NCBI RefSeq assembly: GCF_031880315.1
Contig: NZ_CP134771.1
Span: forward strand, 1 to 64,000
From: Pseudomonas baltica
Lineage (GTDB): Bacteria > Pseudomonadota > Gammaproteobacteria > Pseudomonadales > Pseudomonadaceae
Reading direction: 5' to 3'
DNA length: 64,000 nt
A program made the translations under genes and the position numbers. This document shows positions 34,637 to 42,922 of this stretch, one piece after another (positions within the stretch are counted from its first letter, which is position 1; each line of letters opens with the position of its first letter). Below the pieces are notes generated by a model. That model worked only from the letters and a program-made list of their open reading frames with translations. It was not told where the DNA came from and made no database searches.

Positions 34637-35311
34637 TTAAAGGTTGACGTTGAAATGGTCTTCGAACGCATCGACTGCGCGGATGACGTTGTCCGCCAGG
34701 GTGAGGATTTCCTGCACGATGACGGTCAAGGCCGAAGCGGAGCTCAGGGCGCCGAACATGCAATACACGTCAGTACCGTCGCCCAGCGTCTCGACGCCCA
34801 CCGAGGACAATGGGAACAGGTCGCGGCTGCGCAATACCAGGCTGTTGAAGGCGGCGATGTCCTTGACGTGGGCGACTTCGACCAGCGTTGTATCGACCAG
34901 GATCTGCTCGCCTGACACGGCGATATAGATCGGCAGATCACCCTGCTCGGTCATGGTCAGCAGAATGCTTGAATCACCGCCTTCGCTGAGCCCCAGCTTG
35001 ATGCTGCCCGAGGTGACGATTTCCAGCTCCGCGAGTGCCTTGTGCAGGGAACTGATGGTCCAGTTGCTGTTTTCGGTCATGTGGTTCTCCAATTTGATCC
35101 GTTCCCCTAAAAAGGGCTGGCGTAACGCTTTCTCGATCCCTCGCAGCGCACCGACGTTCTCAGGCAACACCCAGAACTCGCGCTTGACCAAGCCGGCTTC
35201 GGCAAGCCGAGTGCGCATCTCGCGTACATAGTCAGCGGACGTCTTGGGCTTGGTGCCAGCCTTGTCAGTCGCTGCTGGCTTCCCTGATGGGGGTTTCTTT
35301 GCTGTCGGCAT
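34637..35311 (-). CDS. yjfI: YjfI-like DUF2170 protein with added N-terminal RHH-like domain
   Basis: A 224-residue two-part protein. Residues about 78-224 (MTENSNWTISSLHKALAEL to DAFEDHFNVNL) are a full DUF2170 domain, the length of E. coli YjfI (about 133). Residues 1-77 are extra: a Lys/Pro-rich tail, then YVREMRTRLAEAGLVKREFWVLPENVGALRGIEKALRQP. This helix, a basic strand KREFWVLP and a helix resemble the ribbon-helix-helix/DUF3018 type (compare R..LRPVQIWVPD). It may be a DNA-binding autoregulator for the palindromic elements just upstream (inference). It is first gene of the yjf operon. Confidence 0.8.
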   Translation of the reverse strand: MPTAKKPPSGKPAATDKAGTKPKTSADYVREMRTRLAEAGLVKREFWVLPENVGALRGIEKALRQPFLGERIKLENHMTENSNWTISSLHKALAELEIVTSGSIKLGLSEGGDSSILLTMTEQGDLPIYIAVSGEQILVDTTLVEVAHVKDIAAFNSLVLRSRDLFPLSSVGVETLGDGTDVYCMFGALSSASALTVIVQEILTLADNVIRAVDAFEDHFNVNL

Positions 35312-35328
35312 TCGAGCAACCTCAAAAC

Positions 35329-35385
35329 CTTACATGTAAGAAAATATACGCCGCGTTCCTTGCCCCGGCAAGCCTTCCATGTAAG
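35329..35385 (-). promoter_or_regulatory. yjf promoter with two CATGTAAG operator-like elements
   Basis: Leftward promoter: -35 TTGCCG (35371-35366), 17-bp spacer, -10 TATATT (35348-35343). A perfect 12-bp palindrome CTTACATGTAAG (35329-35340) covers the expected start site. A near copy, CTTCCATGTAAG (35374-35385), lies just upstream of the -35, 45 bp away. The -35 sits in CTTGCC-GG-GGCAAG. The placement suggests repression by a dimeric regulator bound at both sites. Confidence 0.65.
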
Positions 35386-35504
35386 AAAATTCAGCGAACA
35401 TCCTGAATAACGTAATAGCAAAATGATATTTAACGAATCGTTCTTACAACCATATGATCTTTGAATCTTAGCTTTGCATCTAAACTCCGACGTCGAGAAA
35501 CCTC

Positions 35505-36476
35505 ATGCCTTCACTGATCAGACGCGCTATGACACCCCGCTCCACCGCCCTGGCGGGGCTGTTTATGGCAGTCGCCTGGGCACTCGGCGCACCTGCCCAG
35601 GCCGCCGAAACCATTCGCATCGGTTATCAAAAGTCATCGACCCTGATCACCTTGCTGAAAAGCCAGGGCACCCTGGAGCAGGCGCTCAAGGACAAGGGTA
35701 TCGACGTCAGCTGGCATGAATTCCCTAGCGGCCTGCCGCTGCTGGAGGCGCTGAACATCGGTAACGTCGACATCAGCGCGGACGTCGCCGATACGGTCCC
35801 GATCTTTGCCCAGGCCGCCCAGGCCAAGCTCACTTACTTCGCCGAAGAAGCGCCCTCGCCCGCCGCCCAGGCCATCGTCGTGCGCAATGACTCGCCGATT
35901 CACCAATTGGCCGACCTGAAGGGCAAAAAGATTGCCGTGACCAAGGCCGCCGGCACCCATTACTTGTTGATCGCCGCGCTGGCCAAGGCCGGCCTGAAAT
36001 TTGCCGATATCGACCCCGCCTACCTGTCTCCGGCCGATGGCCGCGCGGCATTCGAAAATAACAAGGTCGACGCTTGGGTGACCTGGGAACCCTTCCTTAC
36101 CAGCGTCCAGCGCCAGCTGCCGACCCGTGTACTGGCCGACGGCACTGGCCTTGCCAACTATAAGCGCTATTACCTGACCAGCACGCCGTACGCCCAGGCC
36201 CACCCGCAAGTGCTCAAGCTGGTCTACGAGCAATTGCAACAGGCTGGCCAATGGATCAAGGCCCATCCGCAAGACGCCGCGAAGGTGCTGGGCCCGCTGT
36301 GGGGCAACCTCGACGCGCCCACCGTAGAGGCGGCCAACGCCCATCGCAGCTATCAGGTCGAGCCGGTCCAGGCTGACCAACTGGGCGAACAGCAGAAAAT
36401 CGCCGATGCGTTCCTTGCTGCCAAATTGCTGCCCAAGGCGGTTGACGCCCATGACGTGCAGATCTGGAAACCCTGA
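35505..36476 (+). CDS. ssuA: Aliphatic sulfonate ABC binding protein (SsuA-like)
   Basis: A 323-residue periplasmic binding protein of the SsuA/nitrate-taurine type. The signal ends AQAAE; IRIGYQKSSTLITLLKSQGTLEQALKDKGIDVSWHEFPSGLPLLEALNIGNVDI is the classic SsuA start, followed by KIAVTKAAGTHYLLIAALAKAGLKFADID and DAWVTWEPF. It should deliver alkanesulfonates to an SsuBC transporter. No ssuB, ssuC, ssuD or ssuE is beside it, so it is either an orphan receptor or separated from its operon. The start may also be 35529. It is divergent from the yjf operon. Confidence 0.85.
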   Translation: MPSLIRRAMTPRSTALAGLFMAVAWALGAPAQAAETIRIGYQKSSTLITLLKSQGTLEQALKDKGIDVSWHEFPSGLPLLEALNIGNVDISADVADTVPIFAQAAQAKLTYFAEEAPSPAAQAIVVRNDSPIHQLADLKGKKIAVTKAAGTHYLLIAALAKAGLKFADIDPAYLSPADGRAAFENNKVDAWVTWEPFLTSVQRQLPTRVLADGTGLANYKRYYLTSTPYAQAHPQVLKLVYEQLQQAGQWIKAHPQDAAKVLGPLWGNLDAPTVEAANAHRSYQVEPVQADQLGEQQKIADAFLAAKLLPKAVDAHDVQIWKP

Positions 36477-36748
36477 TAGCCGCGGCGCTCGAGAGAACGC
36501 CGAGGGCTGCAGCTGAGAATTCAGCAATGCTAATAGTGGGGGGATTCTCATATGTAGCTAGGTGCAAAGCAGTGAAGGCACCCGCCAAACCCTGCTGCCA
36601 GCAATGAACTGACGCGACTGGCGATAAACCTCAAAAAGTTGGTCGCGCGGTTCAGGACCTGAGATTGAGGCCGGTGGTTCTGCGTGTCGGCTGAGCCATG
36701 CGGGTAATCCGCCGGGCCAGGCCCCATCGCCGGGGCGGCGCTGCAGGC

Positions 36749-37414
36749 TCAACCGCTGTTAGGGTGCGTGGCCTTGAGGGCGTAATAGGTGACCTTGCCG
36801 CCTTCGCTGGCATAGCCGGTGTTGTCCAGCGTGTAGTTGCCCGCCTTGAAGTAGAACTGATACGGCTTCCAGTTGCCGTTGAGTTTGGTCTTCACGCCTT
36901 GGCCGTTGATCATCATGATCACCTCGCCTTCCTTGTTGACCCGCATCGAATAGTTGAAGGCCTGGCCCAACGGCATGTTGGTCCGGGTGTAGACGATCGG
37001 GCTCTTGGTGTCGCCGGGCTTGGTGCGGTAGGTGATGTCGACGTTGCCGCTGCCGTTTTCCCATCGGTACTGGATCTTGACCAGCGGGGATGGCGAGTTG
37101 ATCGCATGAATCTGCGCCACCACCACCTTGCCTTCGGACGGCACCTGGTTGACCGCGACCTTGCCTTTGAGGGTGTTGCTGCCACTGTTGTAGCGCCAGC
37201 TCAGCGGGCTGCCGGCTTGGTCGGTTTCGCGTAATTCGCTGCGGGGGAAGTGGCTGCTGCCAAAGTGCGCGCCGGTGACCGGGGCCCAGAATATCAGGGT
37301 GCTGCCGGAGCGTTTGAAGTAGGTGTCGGTCCAGGTCTGCAAGCGGGCGGTGGCGACGGTCAGTGCGGGTGACCCTTGGGGAATGGTGAGATTCCAGGTG
37401 GAGAGATCGATCAT
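36749..37414 (-). CDS. PL7-family alginate lyase, no signal peptide
   Basis: A 221-residue single-domain polysaccharide lyase family 7 enzyme. All three family motifs are present: RSELRE (SHFPRSELRET, about 59), QIH (VVAQIHA, about 99) and YFKAGNY (YQFYFKAGNYTLDN, about 189). These carry the catalytic Arg, His and Tyr. It would cleave alginate by beta-elimination. It starts directly with the catalytic domain (MIDLSTWNLTIP) and has no signal peptide or lipobox, so it looks cytoplasmic or exported by another route. No alginate biosynthesis genes are adjacent. Confidence 0.88.
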   Translation of the reverse strand: MIDLSTWNLTIPQGSPALTVATARLQTWTDTYFKRSGSTLIFWAPVTGAHFGSSHFPRSELRETDQAGSPLSWRYNSGSNTLKGKVAVNQVPSEGKVVVAQIHAINSPSPLVKIQYRWENGSGNVDITYRTKPGDTKSPIVYTRTNMPLGQAFNYSMRVNKEGEVIMMINGQGVKTKLNGNWKPYQFYFKAGNYTLDNTGYASEGGKVTYYALKATHPNSG

Positions 37415-37624
37415 GGGGTGGATAGGCTCCGGCGATTCACAATGACGTGAGGTAACCCGTCATACGGGCAGAGGCCGCAAAGTATCCCGTTTGAAATAAT
37501 GCACTTGGGCCACCATTGAGCAAAGTTCCGCGAATTTAGTCGAAAAATTGACGAACGGTCCTCATTGACGGCAAGTCATAGCTGTATCGAGGGGGATTGC
37601 CCCTCGCTCCAGTGATGTTGTCGC

Positions 37625-38479
37625 CTACTTCGCCAGCGCGTGCTGCAGCGAAACGGCAACCGGCGTGGTCGGACGCCCGATCAGTGCACTGAGCTGCTTT
37701 TCGTCATCGAACAGCGCGCCCTTTGCAGCGGCGGCATCCGAATCGGCCAGCAGCTCGGCCACGGGCTCGGGCAGGCCGGCGTCGACCAGGACTTTCTCAT
37801 ACTCGGCCTGCGGCAGATTCCGGTAAGCCACCTCGGTACCCGACTGCTGGGCAATCAGCGCTGCCAGCTGGCTCAGGGTGTAGCTGTCGTCCCCTGCCAG
37901 CTCGTACACCTTCCCGGCATGATCATTGCCCGTCAGCACCACCGCAGCGGCCGCAGCATAATCGGCGCGGCTGGCGGAAGAAATCCGACCCTCCCCAGCG
38001 CTGCCCAGCAAGGTGTTATGGGCCAGCGCGCTAGCGACCCCGGCCAGATAATTCTCGCTGTACCAGCCGTTACGCAGCAGTACGTAGGGCACACCGCTGG
38101 CCTGCAACGCCTGCTCGGTCTGCCGGTGTTCTTCGGCCAGGCCCAGGGCGGAGGTATCGGCATGCAGCACGCTGGTATACGCCACCAACTTGACCCCCGC
38201 CGCCCTGGCCGCATCGATCACCGCCCGATGCTGATTGGCACGTTGGCCCAGCTCGTTGGAGGAGATCAACAGCAGCTTTTCGACTCCAGCCAACGCCGCG
38301 CCCAAAGTACCCGGCAGGCTGTAATCGGCGTGGCGGACGTCCACACCCAGTTCAGCGATGTCTTCAGCCTTTTGCGGATCACGCACCAAGGCGACTACCT
38401 GCGCGGCAGGTACGCGCTCAAGCAGTGCGGTGATGACCAGGCGGCCGAGTTGGCCAGTAGCGCCAGTAATTGCGATCAT
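37625..38479 (-). CDS. qorB: NAD(P)H:quinone oxidoreductase QorB (YtfG type)
   Basis: A 284-residue atypical short-chain reductase of the NmrA/QorB type, equal in length to E. coli YtfG (286). The nucleotide-binding motif is ITGATGQLGRLV at residue 4. Other segments are VRHADYSLPGTLGAAL, EKLLLISSNELGQRANQHRAVIDAARAAGVK and VPYVLLRNGWYSENYL. It reduces quinones with NADPH as a detoxification step. It is divergent from an HxlR regulator, exactly as in E. coli ytfG-ytfH, with a palindromic operator in the 84-bp gap. Confidence 0.9.
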   Translation of the reverse strand: MIAITGATGQLGRLVITALLERVPAAQVVALVRDPQKAEDIAELGVDVRHADYSLPGTLGAALAGVEKLLLISSNELGQRANQHRAVIDAARAAGVKLVAYTSVLHADTSALGLAEEHRQTEQALQASGVPYVLLRNGWYSENYLAGVASALAHNTLLGSAGEGRISSASRADYAAAAAVVLTGNDHAGKVYELAGDDSYTLSQLAALIAQQSGTEVAYRNLPQAEYEKVLVDAGLPEPVAELLADSDAAAAKGALFDDEKQLSALIGRPTTPVAVSLQHALAK

Positions 38480-38530
38480 GGGATAAACCTTGAGAAATGA
38501 GAAGAGTCGTCACCCTACCGCTCTAGCTAA

Positions 38531-38554
38531 CTTTTCGTAAGTACGTACAAAAAG
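38531..38554. promoter_or_regulatory. HxlR-type operator in the qorB/hxlR gap
   Basis: A 24-bp imperfect palindrome centred on GTAC, with CTTTT at 38531-38535 and AAAAG at 38550-38554 and 20 of 24 positions symmetric. It lies 9 bp before the HxlR start and about 50 bp before qorB, as expected for a shared autoregulated operator. Confidence 0.7.
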
Positions 38555-38563
38555 GTAAGTGTC

Positions 38564-38971
38564 ATGAGTATTCCCGAGACGTTCACCGTGCCGTTTTCAG
38601 TCGCCGCCCGACGTGGCGAGTTGCTAAATGCTCAATGCCCATCGCGCGATGTGCTCAAGCACATGACCAGCCGCTGGGGCGTGCTGGTGCTGGTGATCCT
38701 GTTGGGTGGCATGCATCGGTTCAGCGATCTGCGGCGCAAGATCGGCGGTGTCAGCGAAAAGATGCTCGCGCAGACGCTACAGGGCCTGGAGGCCGACGGT
38801 TTGCTTGATCGCAAGTCCCTGCCGGTGGTGCCGCCCCATGTCGAATACAGCCTCACGCCTTTGGGCATAGAAGCGGCGCGGCACCTGGAAGTGATGGTGG
38901 ACTGGATCGAAGCCAGCATGCCGCGGATCATGGCGTATCGTGAGCGCCGTGAAGAAGGAAACGTCGATTGA
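38564..38971 (+). CDS. HxlR-family transcriptional regulator
   Basis: A 135-residue winged-helix regulator of the HxlR (DUF24) family. A conserved sensing cysteine lies in NAQCPSRDVLKHMTSRWGVLVLVILLGG (Cys25). The wing is LEADGLLDRKSLPVVPPHVEYSLTPLGIEA. QorR/YtfH proteins sense electrophiles or quinones through that Cys and repress the divergent quinone reductase. Its stop overlaps the next start (TGATG at 38969-38973), so the downstream unknown gene is translationally coupled. Confidence 0.9.
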   Translation: MSIPETFTVPFSVAARRGELLNAQCPSRDVLKHMTSRWGVLVLVILLGGMHRFSDLRRKIGGVSEKMLAQTLQGLEADGLLDRKSLPVVPPHVEYSLTPLGIEAARHLEVMVDWIEASMPRIMAYRERREEGNVD

Positions 38972-40173
38972 TGCGCATCATCGAAAAAAGCGGCAGCCAG
39001 GTCCGCACCCTCACCCCCGCCGAACAGCAATTGCTCGAAGGCTTCGTCACTGCGCGCCTCGAAGGCGTCGCCCAATTGCAAGCCAATCAATGGCTGATGC
39101 GCATCCGCGCCGCCGGGCAGTGGCTGGCTTGTGACTGCCAGCCCAACGTGTTGCCGGTGATGAACGTCACCCTCAACAGCAACACCGGCACCTTGTTCCT
39201 CAAGAACAACCCCGGCACTGCCGAGCACGCCAGCGGCTGCCCGTTCACCAAGGATGAGCGCGAGCCAGGCAGCGCGGAAGCTGACGAGCCGATTACTCCG
39301 GCCTCCTGGCTGCCACCGGACACGGCACTGCGGCTGATTGGCGACTTTCGTGCGCCCGGCAGCGACGCCAACGGCCTGGCGACCAGCCCCAGTGCACAGG
39401 CGCGCAAGGAGCACCATCGCCTGCTGTCGCTGGCCTTGACCCTGATCGAGGCCTCGGGGCTAAACGTCTACGCCAGCCATGCCAAGCAGACCCTGACCGA
39501 CCAGTTCGCCCAGCTGCGCAGCGTGGCCGCGCGTTATCCCCTGATCGAGCGAGTGCCGGCCAGCCATTATCTGGAAACCCGCATCGACATGAAACACATG
39601 ATGATGCTCAAGGCGCGCCTCAAGGATTCCACGGCATTCGCCGGTCATCGACGTTACGGCTTGCTGCTCGATTGCGTCAGCGAGGTACGCGGGCGCAAGG
39701 TGTTCAACGAGCGCAGCCAGGACGGCTTCGATTTCCAGGGGCATCATCTATTGTGGGGCGGCGCCCGGACCACCGGCCCACTGCTGGCGCTGGCGATCTA
39801 CTCGACCGCCACGCCTGGCAGCCAGTTCTACCAGATGATCAACGTCGCCACCGTACCGGTGCTGTCCCGCGGCCAGTTGTTCCCGGTGTTCCGTGACGAA
39901 GAGCGCGAACCGCTCAAAGCCCTGGTCAAGCTGATCGACTGGATGGCCAGCAAAGGCGTGGCGGTGACCATGCGCCGGCCGGTGATCGGTGCCGCAGTGA
40001 TGGATGAACTGGTGCTCAGCGCCGAGGGCGACCGGGTGCTGTCGGTGTCGCTGATCAAGCAGCCGCTAGGCCCCGAACCCAGCTCAGACACCTTCAAGCG
40101 CTATGCCGATTTCAAGAGCCTGGAGACCTTCAGCAAGTACGTGGCAGGATTCTTCATGCGTGAGCGTGGCTGA
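38971..40173 (+). CDS. Unknown protein coupled to HxlR regulator
   Basis: A 400-residue soluble protein I cannot assign. Near the N-terminus WLACDCQPN, followed about 35 residues later by EHASGCPF, gives a C-x-C ... H-x3-C arrangement that might bind zinc, as in SWIM-like motifs. The middle (about 135-260) has RKEHHRLLSLALTLIEASGL and LETRIDMKHMMMLKARLKD. The C-terminal third has charged strands (FPVFRDEERE; YADFKSLETFSKYV). The ATG overlaps the HxlR stop. Codon use matches neighbours, so it is a real gene. A nucleic-acid or plasmid-type function is only a guess. Confidence 0.7.
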   Translation: MRIIEKSGSQVRTLTPAEQQLLEGFVTARLEGVAQLQANQWLMRIRAAGQWLACDCQPNVLPVMNVTLNSNTGTLFLKNNPGTAEHASGCPFTKDEREPGSAEADEPITPASWLPPDTALRLIGDFRAPGSDANGLATSPSAQARKEHHRLLSLALTLIEASGLNVYASHAKQTLTDQFAQLRSVAARYPLIERVPASHYLETRIDMKHMMMLKARLKDSTAFAGHRRYGLLLDCVSEVRGRKVFNERSQDGFDFQGHHLLWGGARTTGPLLALAIYSTATPGSQFYQMINVATVPVLSRGQLFPVFRDEEREPLKALVKLIDWMASKGVAVTMRRPVIGAAVMDELVLSAEGDRVLSVSLIKQPLGPEPSSDTFKRYADFKSLETFSKYVAGFFMRERG

Positions 40174-40259
40174 AGGCCCCCCCGCGCTGCAGGGTCCACG
40201 TATCGTTTTTGACCCGACTGGGTAATAATCGCCGATTTCCTGCCCACTGAAAGGCTTCC

Positions 40260-40907
40260 ATGGCCCTGCCTCGCCTCGCTCATACCCATCCGCGCCTCAC
40301 CGCTTGCGTGCTGCTCGGCATCGTTGTTGGCGCTTTGATACCGGCGTCCTCGGTGATCGCCAAGATCCTCATCGGCTGGAACGCCGGCACCTGGAGTTAC
40401 CTGGCGCTGATGCTGTGGCTCGCGGCCCGCTCACCCTTCGCACGGGTCAAACAAATTGCCGAAGTCGAGGACGAGAATGCCGGGCTGGTGCTGGTCACGG
40501 TGTGCGTCGCGGCGATCGCCAGCCTGTTCGCCATCGGCCTGGAGCTCGCCGCCAGCCAGGGCCCGGCGAACAGCGCTCACGCCCTGGACTACCTGTATAC
40601 CGGCCTCACCGTCGTCGGCTCGTGGTTGCTGATCGGGGTGATTTTCGCCCTGCACTACGCGCGGCTGTTCTATACCCGCACCGGCAAGGAACCGACCCTG
40701 CGTTTTGCCGACGGTGAAACCAATCCCGACTACTGGGACTTTCTGTATTTTTCCTACACCCTCAGCGTGGCCGTGCAGACCTCCGACGTCGGCGTCGCCT
40801 CTCGCCCGCTGCGCAAGACCGTGCTGGCTCACTCGCTGATCGGCTTTGTCTTCAACACCGTGATACTGGGGTTTTCCATCAACGTTGCCGCAGGGCTGAT
40901 GCATTGA
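40260..40907 (+). CDS. DUF1345 inner-membrane protein
   Basis: A 215-residue membrane protein with about five TM helices and the DUF1345 signature ([48 protein letters not shown]). The C-terminal half of this signature resembles the pore region of ion channels ([17 protein letters not shown]), so a channel role has been proposed for the family. Function is unknown. Upstream is the unknown HxlR-coupled gene, 86 bp away; downstream is the PtxS operator. Confidence 0.8.
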   Translation: MALPRLAHTHPRLTACVLLGIVVGALIPASSVIAKILIGWNAGTWSYLALMLWLAARSPFARVKQIAEVEDENAGLVLVTVCVAAIASLFAIGLELAASQGPANSAHALDYLYTGLTVVGSWLLIGVIFALHYARLFYTRTGKEPTLRFADGETNPDYWDFLYFSYTLSVAVQTSDVGVASRPLRKTVLAHSLIGFVFNTVILGFSINVAAGLMH

Positions 40908-40950
40908 CCGACCAACGGCCACTTGACGTGGTGGCCGAACAGGTGTCTCC

Positions 40951-40964
40951 TGAAACCGGTTTCA
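40951..40964. promoter_or_regulatory. PtxS operator 1 (ptxS promoter)
   Basis: TGAAACCGGTTTCA is a perfect 14-bp palindrome identical to the known PtxS site. It lies 44 bp before ptxS. PtxS autorepresses here and is released by 2-ketogluconate. Confidence 0.93.
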
Positions 40965-41007
40965 AATGCCTTTCGCCTGGCAATAACACCCATAAAAGGA
41001 ATCAGGC

Positions 41008-42030
41008 ATGAGCAGTATTTCCATCGCCCAGCGTAACCGCGTCACCATGCTTGACGTGGCCGAACGTGCCGGGGTCTCGAAGGCCAGCGTTTCGCGCTTT
41101 ATCGGCGACGACCGCGCGCTGCTTTCCGAACTCACCGCCGAACGCATCGAACGCGCCATTGCCGACCTCGGCTACCGCCCCAATCAAATGGCCCGTGGCC
41201 TCAAGCGCGGCCGTACACGCCTGATCGGCATGCTCATCGCCGATATCCGCAACCCCTATTCCATCGCCGTGATGCACGGTGTCGAAAGCGCCTGCCGTCG
41301 CCATGGCTACAGCCTGGTGATGTGCAATACCGACCGCGATCAGGTGCAGGAAGGCGAACAGCTGGCGGCGGTGCGCGCCTATAACGTCGAAGGCCTGATC
41401 GTGAACACCCTCGGCCATCAACTGGACGAGCTGCGCGAGCTGCACCGCGAGATGCCCATGGTACTGGTGGATCGCAAGGTCGATCAGCTCGACAGCGATC
41501 TGGTCGGGCTGGACAACCCAGCTGCGGTTGCCACGGCCATCGAGCACTTGCACGCCCAAGGCTACCGCGACCTGTTGCTGGTCAGCGAACCCCAGGACGG
41601 CACCAGCTCGCGCACCGAACGGGCAGCGGCATTCAAGTTGCAGGTACAGACCCATGCCGATGTGCAAGGCGCAGTGATCTATACCTCGGACGATCTGGAG
41701 GGCCAGTTGCAGGCTTTCCTGCAGCGCCCGGGGCCTGGTCCCAAGGCGTTTTTCTGTGCCAACGGGGTTGCCACGCTGGCCACCACCCTCGCCCTGCATC
41801 GGCTGGGACACAGTCTGTTCGACGACTTCGGCCTGCTGGCCCTCGATGAGCTCGATTGGTACCCCTTGGTCGGGGGTGGCATCACATCGCTGGCGCAGCC
41901 AACCCACGACATCGGCGTGCGCGCTTTCGAGTGCCTGCTGGAACGTCTGCAGGGCAGCCGCAGTCCTACAAGAACGGTGGACTTCGGCGTTCAGCTGATT
42001 GTTCGCGGCTCGACCAGATCACGTCTCTAG
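41008..42030 (+). CDS. ptxS: LacI-family repressor PtxS
   Basis: A 340-residue LacI/GalR repressor. The N-terminal HTH is MLDVAERAGVSKASVSRFIGDDRALLSELTAERIERAIADLGYRPNQMARGLKRGRTRLIGML. The periplasmic-binding-like effector domain follows (DIRNPYSIAVMHGVESACRRHGYSLVMCNTD). The kgu genes directly downstream and two PtxS-type palindromes identify it. It represses ptxS and the kgu operon until 2-ketogluconate binds. It is separated from kguE by a 94-bp gap with a hairpin just after its stop codon. Confidence 0.93.
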   Translation: MSSISIAQRNRVTMLDVAERAGVSKASVSRFIGDDRALLSELTAERIERAIADLGYRPNQMARGLKRGRTRLIGMLIADIRNPYSIAVMHGVESACRRHGYSLVMCNTDRDQVQEGEQLAAVRAYNVEGLIVNTLGHQLDELRELHREMPMVLVDRKVDQLDSDLVGLDNPAAVATAIEHLHAQGYRDLLLVSEPQDGTSSRTERAAAFKLQVQTHADVQGAVIYTSDDLEGQLQAFLQRPGPGPKAFFCANGVATLATTLALHRLGHSLFDDFGLLALDELDWYPLVGGGITSLAQPTHDIGVRAFECLLERLQGSRSPTRTVDFGVQLIVRGSTRSRL

Positions 42031-42072
42031 CGAAGGCGCTTGCCCCCGAACCGGGGGGCAAAGCCCCTTCGC
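42030..42072. repeat. Hairpin after ptxS
   Basis: GCGAAGG (42030-42036) pairs with CCTTCGC (42066-42072), and TTGCCCCC (42040-42047) with GGGGGCAA (42054-42061), giving a long G/C-rich hairpin. There is no U run. It is REP-like and could attenuate or protect the ptxS transcript. Confidence 0.6.
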
Positions 42073-42097
42073 TACAGAAGATTTGCAGCGCAATAAA

Positions 42098-42125
42098 TGA
42101 AACCGGTTACAGAGGACAATAATAA
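42098..42125 (+). promoter_or_regulatory. PtxS operator 2 with Crc-like motif at kguE start
   Basis: TGAAACCGGTTACA (42098-42111), one change from the PtxS consensus, lies just upstream of kguE. AGAGG (42111-42115) is followed by AATAATAA (42118-42125), which fits the Crc/Hfq motif AANAANAA and overlaps the start codon. This suggests PtxS control plus catabolite repression. Confidence 0.8.
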
Positions 42126-42922
42126 TGACTCTCCACCCCGTCTCCATCAGTTTGTCCAGCTACGGCGCCGATCTCGTGCGCGAACGTGGTCAGGCAGCGT
42201 TTATCGACCTGTTGGCCGATGCTGGCGTCAGCACCATAGAGCTGCGCGAGGAGCTCGGCCTGCCCGACGACAAAACCGCTTTGGCGCTCGCCATCAAGGC
42301 CCGCGGGCTGAACTGCGTGTATTCGTCACCGCTCGAGCTGTGGGCCGCCGACGGTACATTGCAAGCGTCCGCACTGGCCGCTGCCCAGGCCCATGCACAT
42401 GCCTGCGGCGCGCAATACCTCAAGGTTTCTCTGGGGTTTTTCCCGGCCAATCAGGATCTGGCCACCCTTCACAGGTTGCTGGGCGACCACCCGGTGCGCC
42501 TGCTGGTCGAAAACGACCAGACGCCACAAGGCGGCCAGATCGAGCGCCTGGCGCAGTTCTTCAGCGCTGCTCGCGTTGCGGGCGTCGCCGTCGGCATGAC
42601 CTTCGACATCGGCAATTGGCAATGGCAAGCGCAGTCGCTGTTCGACGCCCTCGCACGGCTCGGCCAGTACGTGGAATACGTGCACTGCAAGGGCGTGCAG
42701 TTGAACGCTGCCGGCAAGTTGGTCGCCACGCCACCGACCCTGCGTGATCTGCACCTGTGGGAGCAAGTGCTGCAGCGTGTCGCCCCAGGGGTGCTGCGAG
42801 CTATCGAATTCCCCCTGCAAGACGACGACCTGGCCCTCGTCACCCGCACGCAGGTCGCCGCCCTCGCCCGCCTCGGCCAGCCCCATCAAAGCCCGCTGCA
42901 CGAGGTGAGCGCTCATGTCTGA
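42125..42922 (+). CDS. kguE: KguE, TIM-barrel epimerase of the 2-ketogluconate operon
   Basis: A 265-residue xylose-isomerase-like TIM barrel (AP endonuclease family 2). Segments GVSTIELREELGL, LLVENDQTPQGGQIERLAQFF and AVGMTFDIGNWQWQ carry the usual Glu/Asp/His metal ligands. KguE's exact step is not settled, but it is always in the ptxS-regulated kgu operon and supports 2-ketogluconate catabolism. Its last 8 bp overlap kguK. Confidence 0.9.
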   Translation: MTLHPVSISLSSYGADLVRERGQAAFIDLLADAGVSTIELREELGLPDDKTALALAIKARGLNCVYSSPLELWAADGTLQASALAAAQAHAHACGAQYLKVSLGFFPANQDLATLHRLLGDHPVRLLVENDQTPQGGQIERLAQFFSAARVAGVAVGMTFDIGNWQWQAQSLFDALARLGQYVEYVHCKGVQLNAAGKLVATPPTLRDLHLWEQVLQRVAPGVLRAIEFPLQDDDLALVTRTQVAALARLGQPHQSPLHEVSAHV

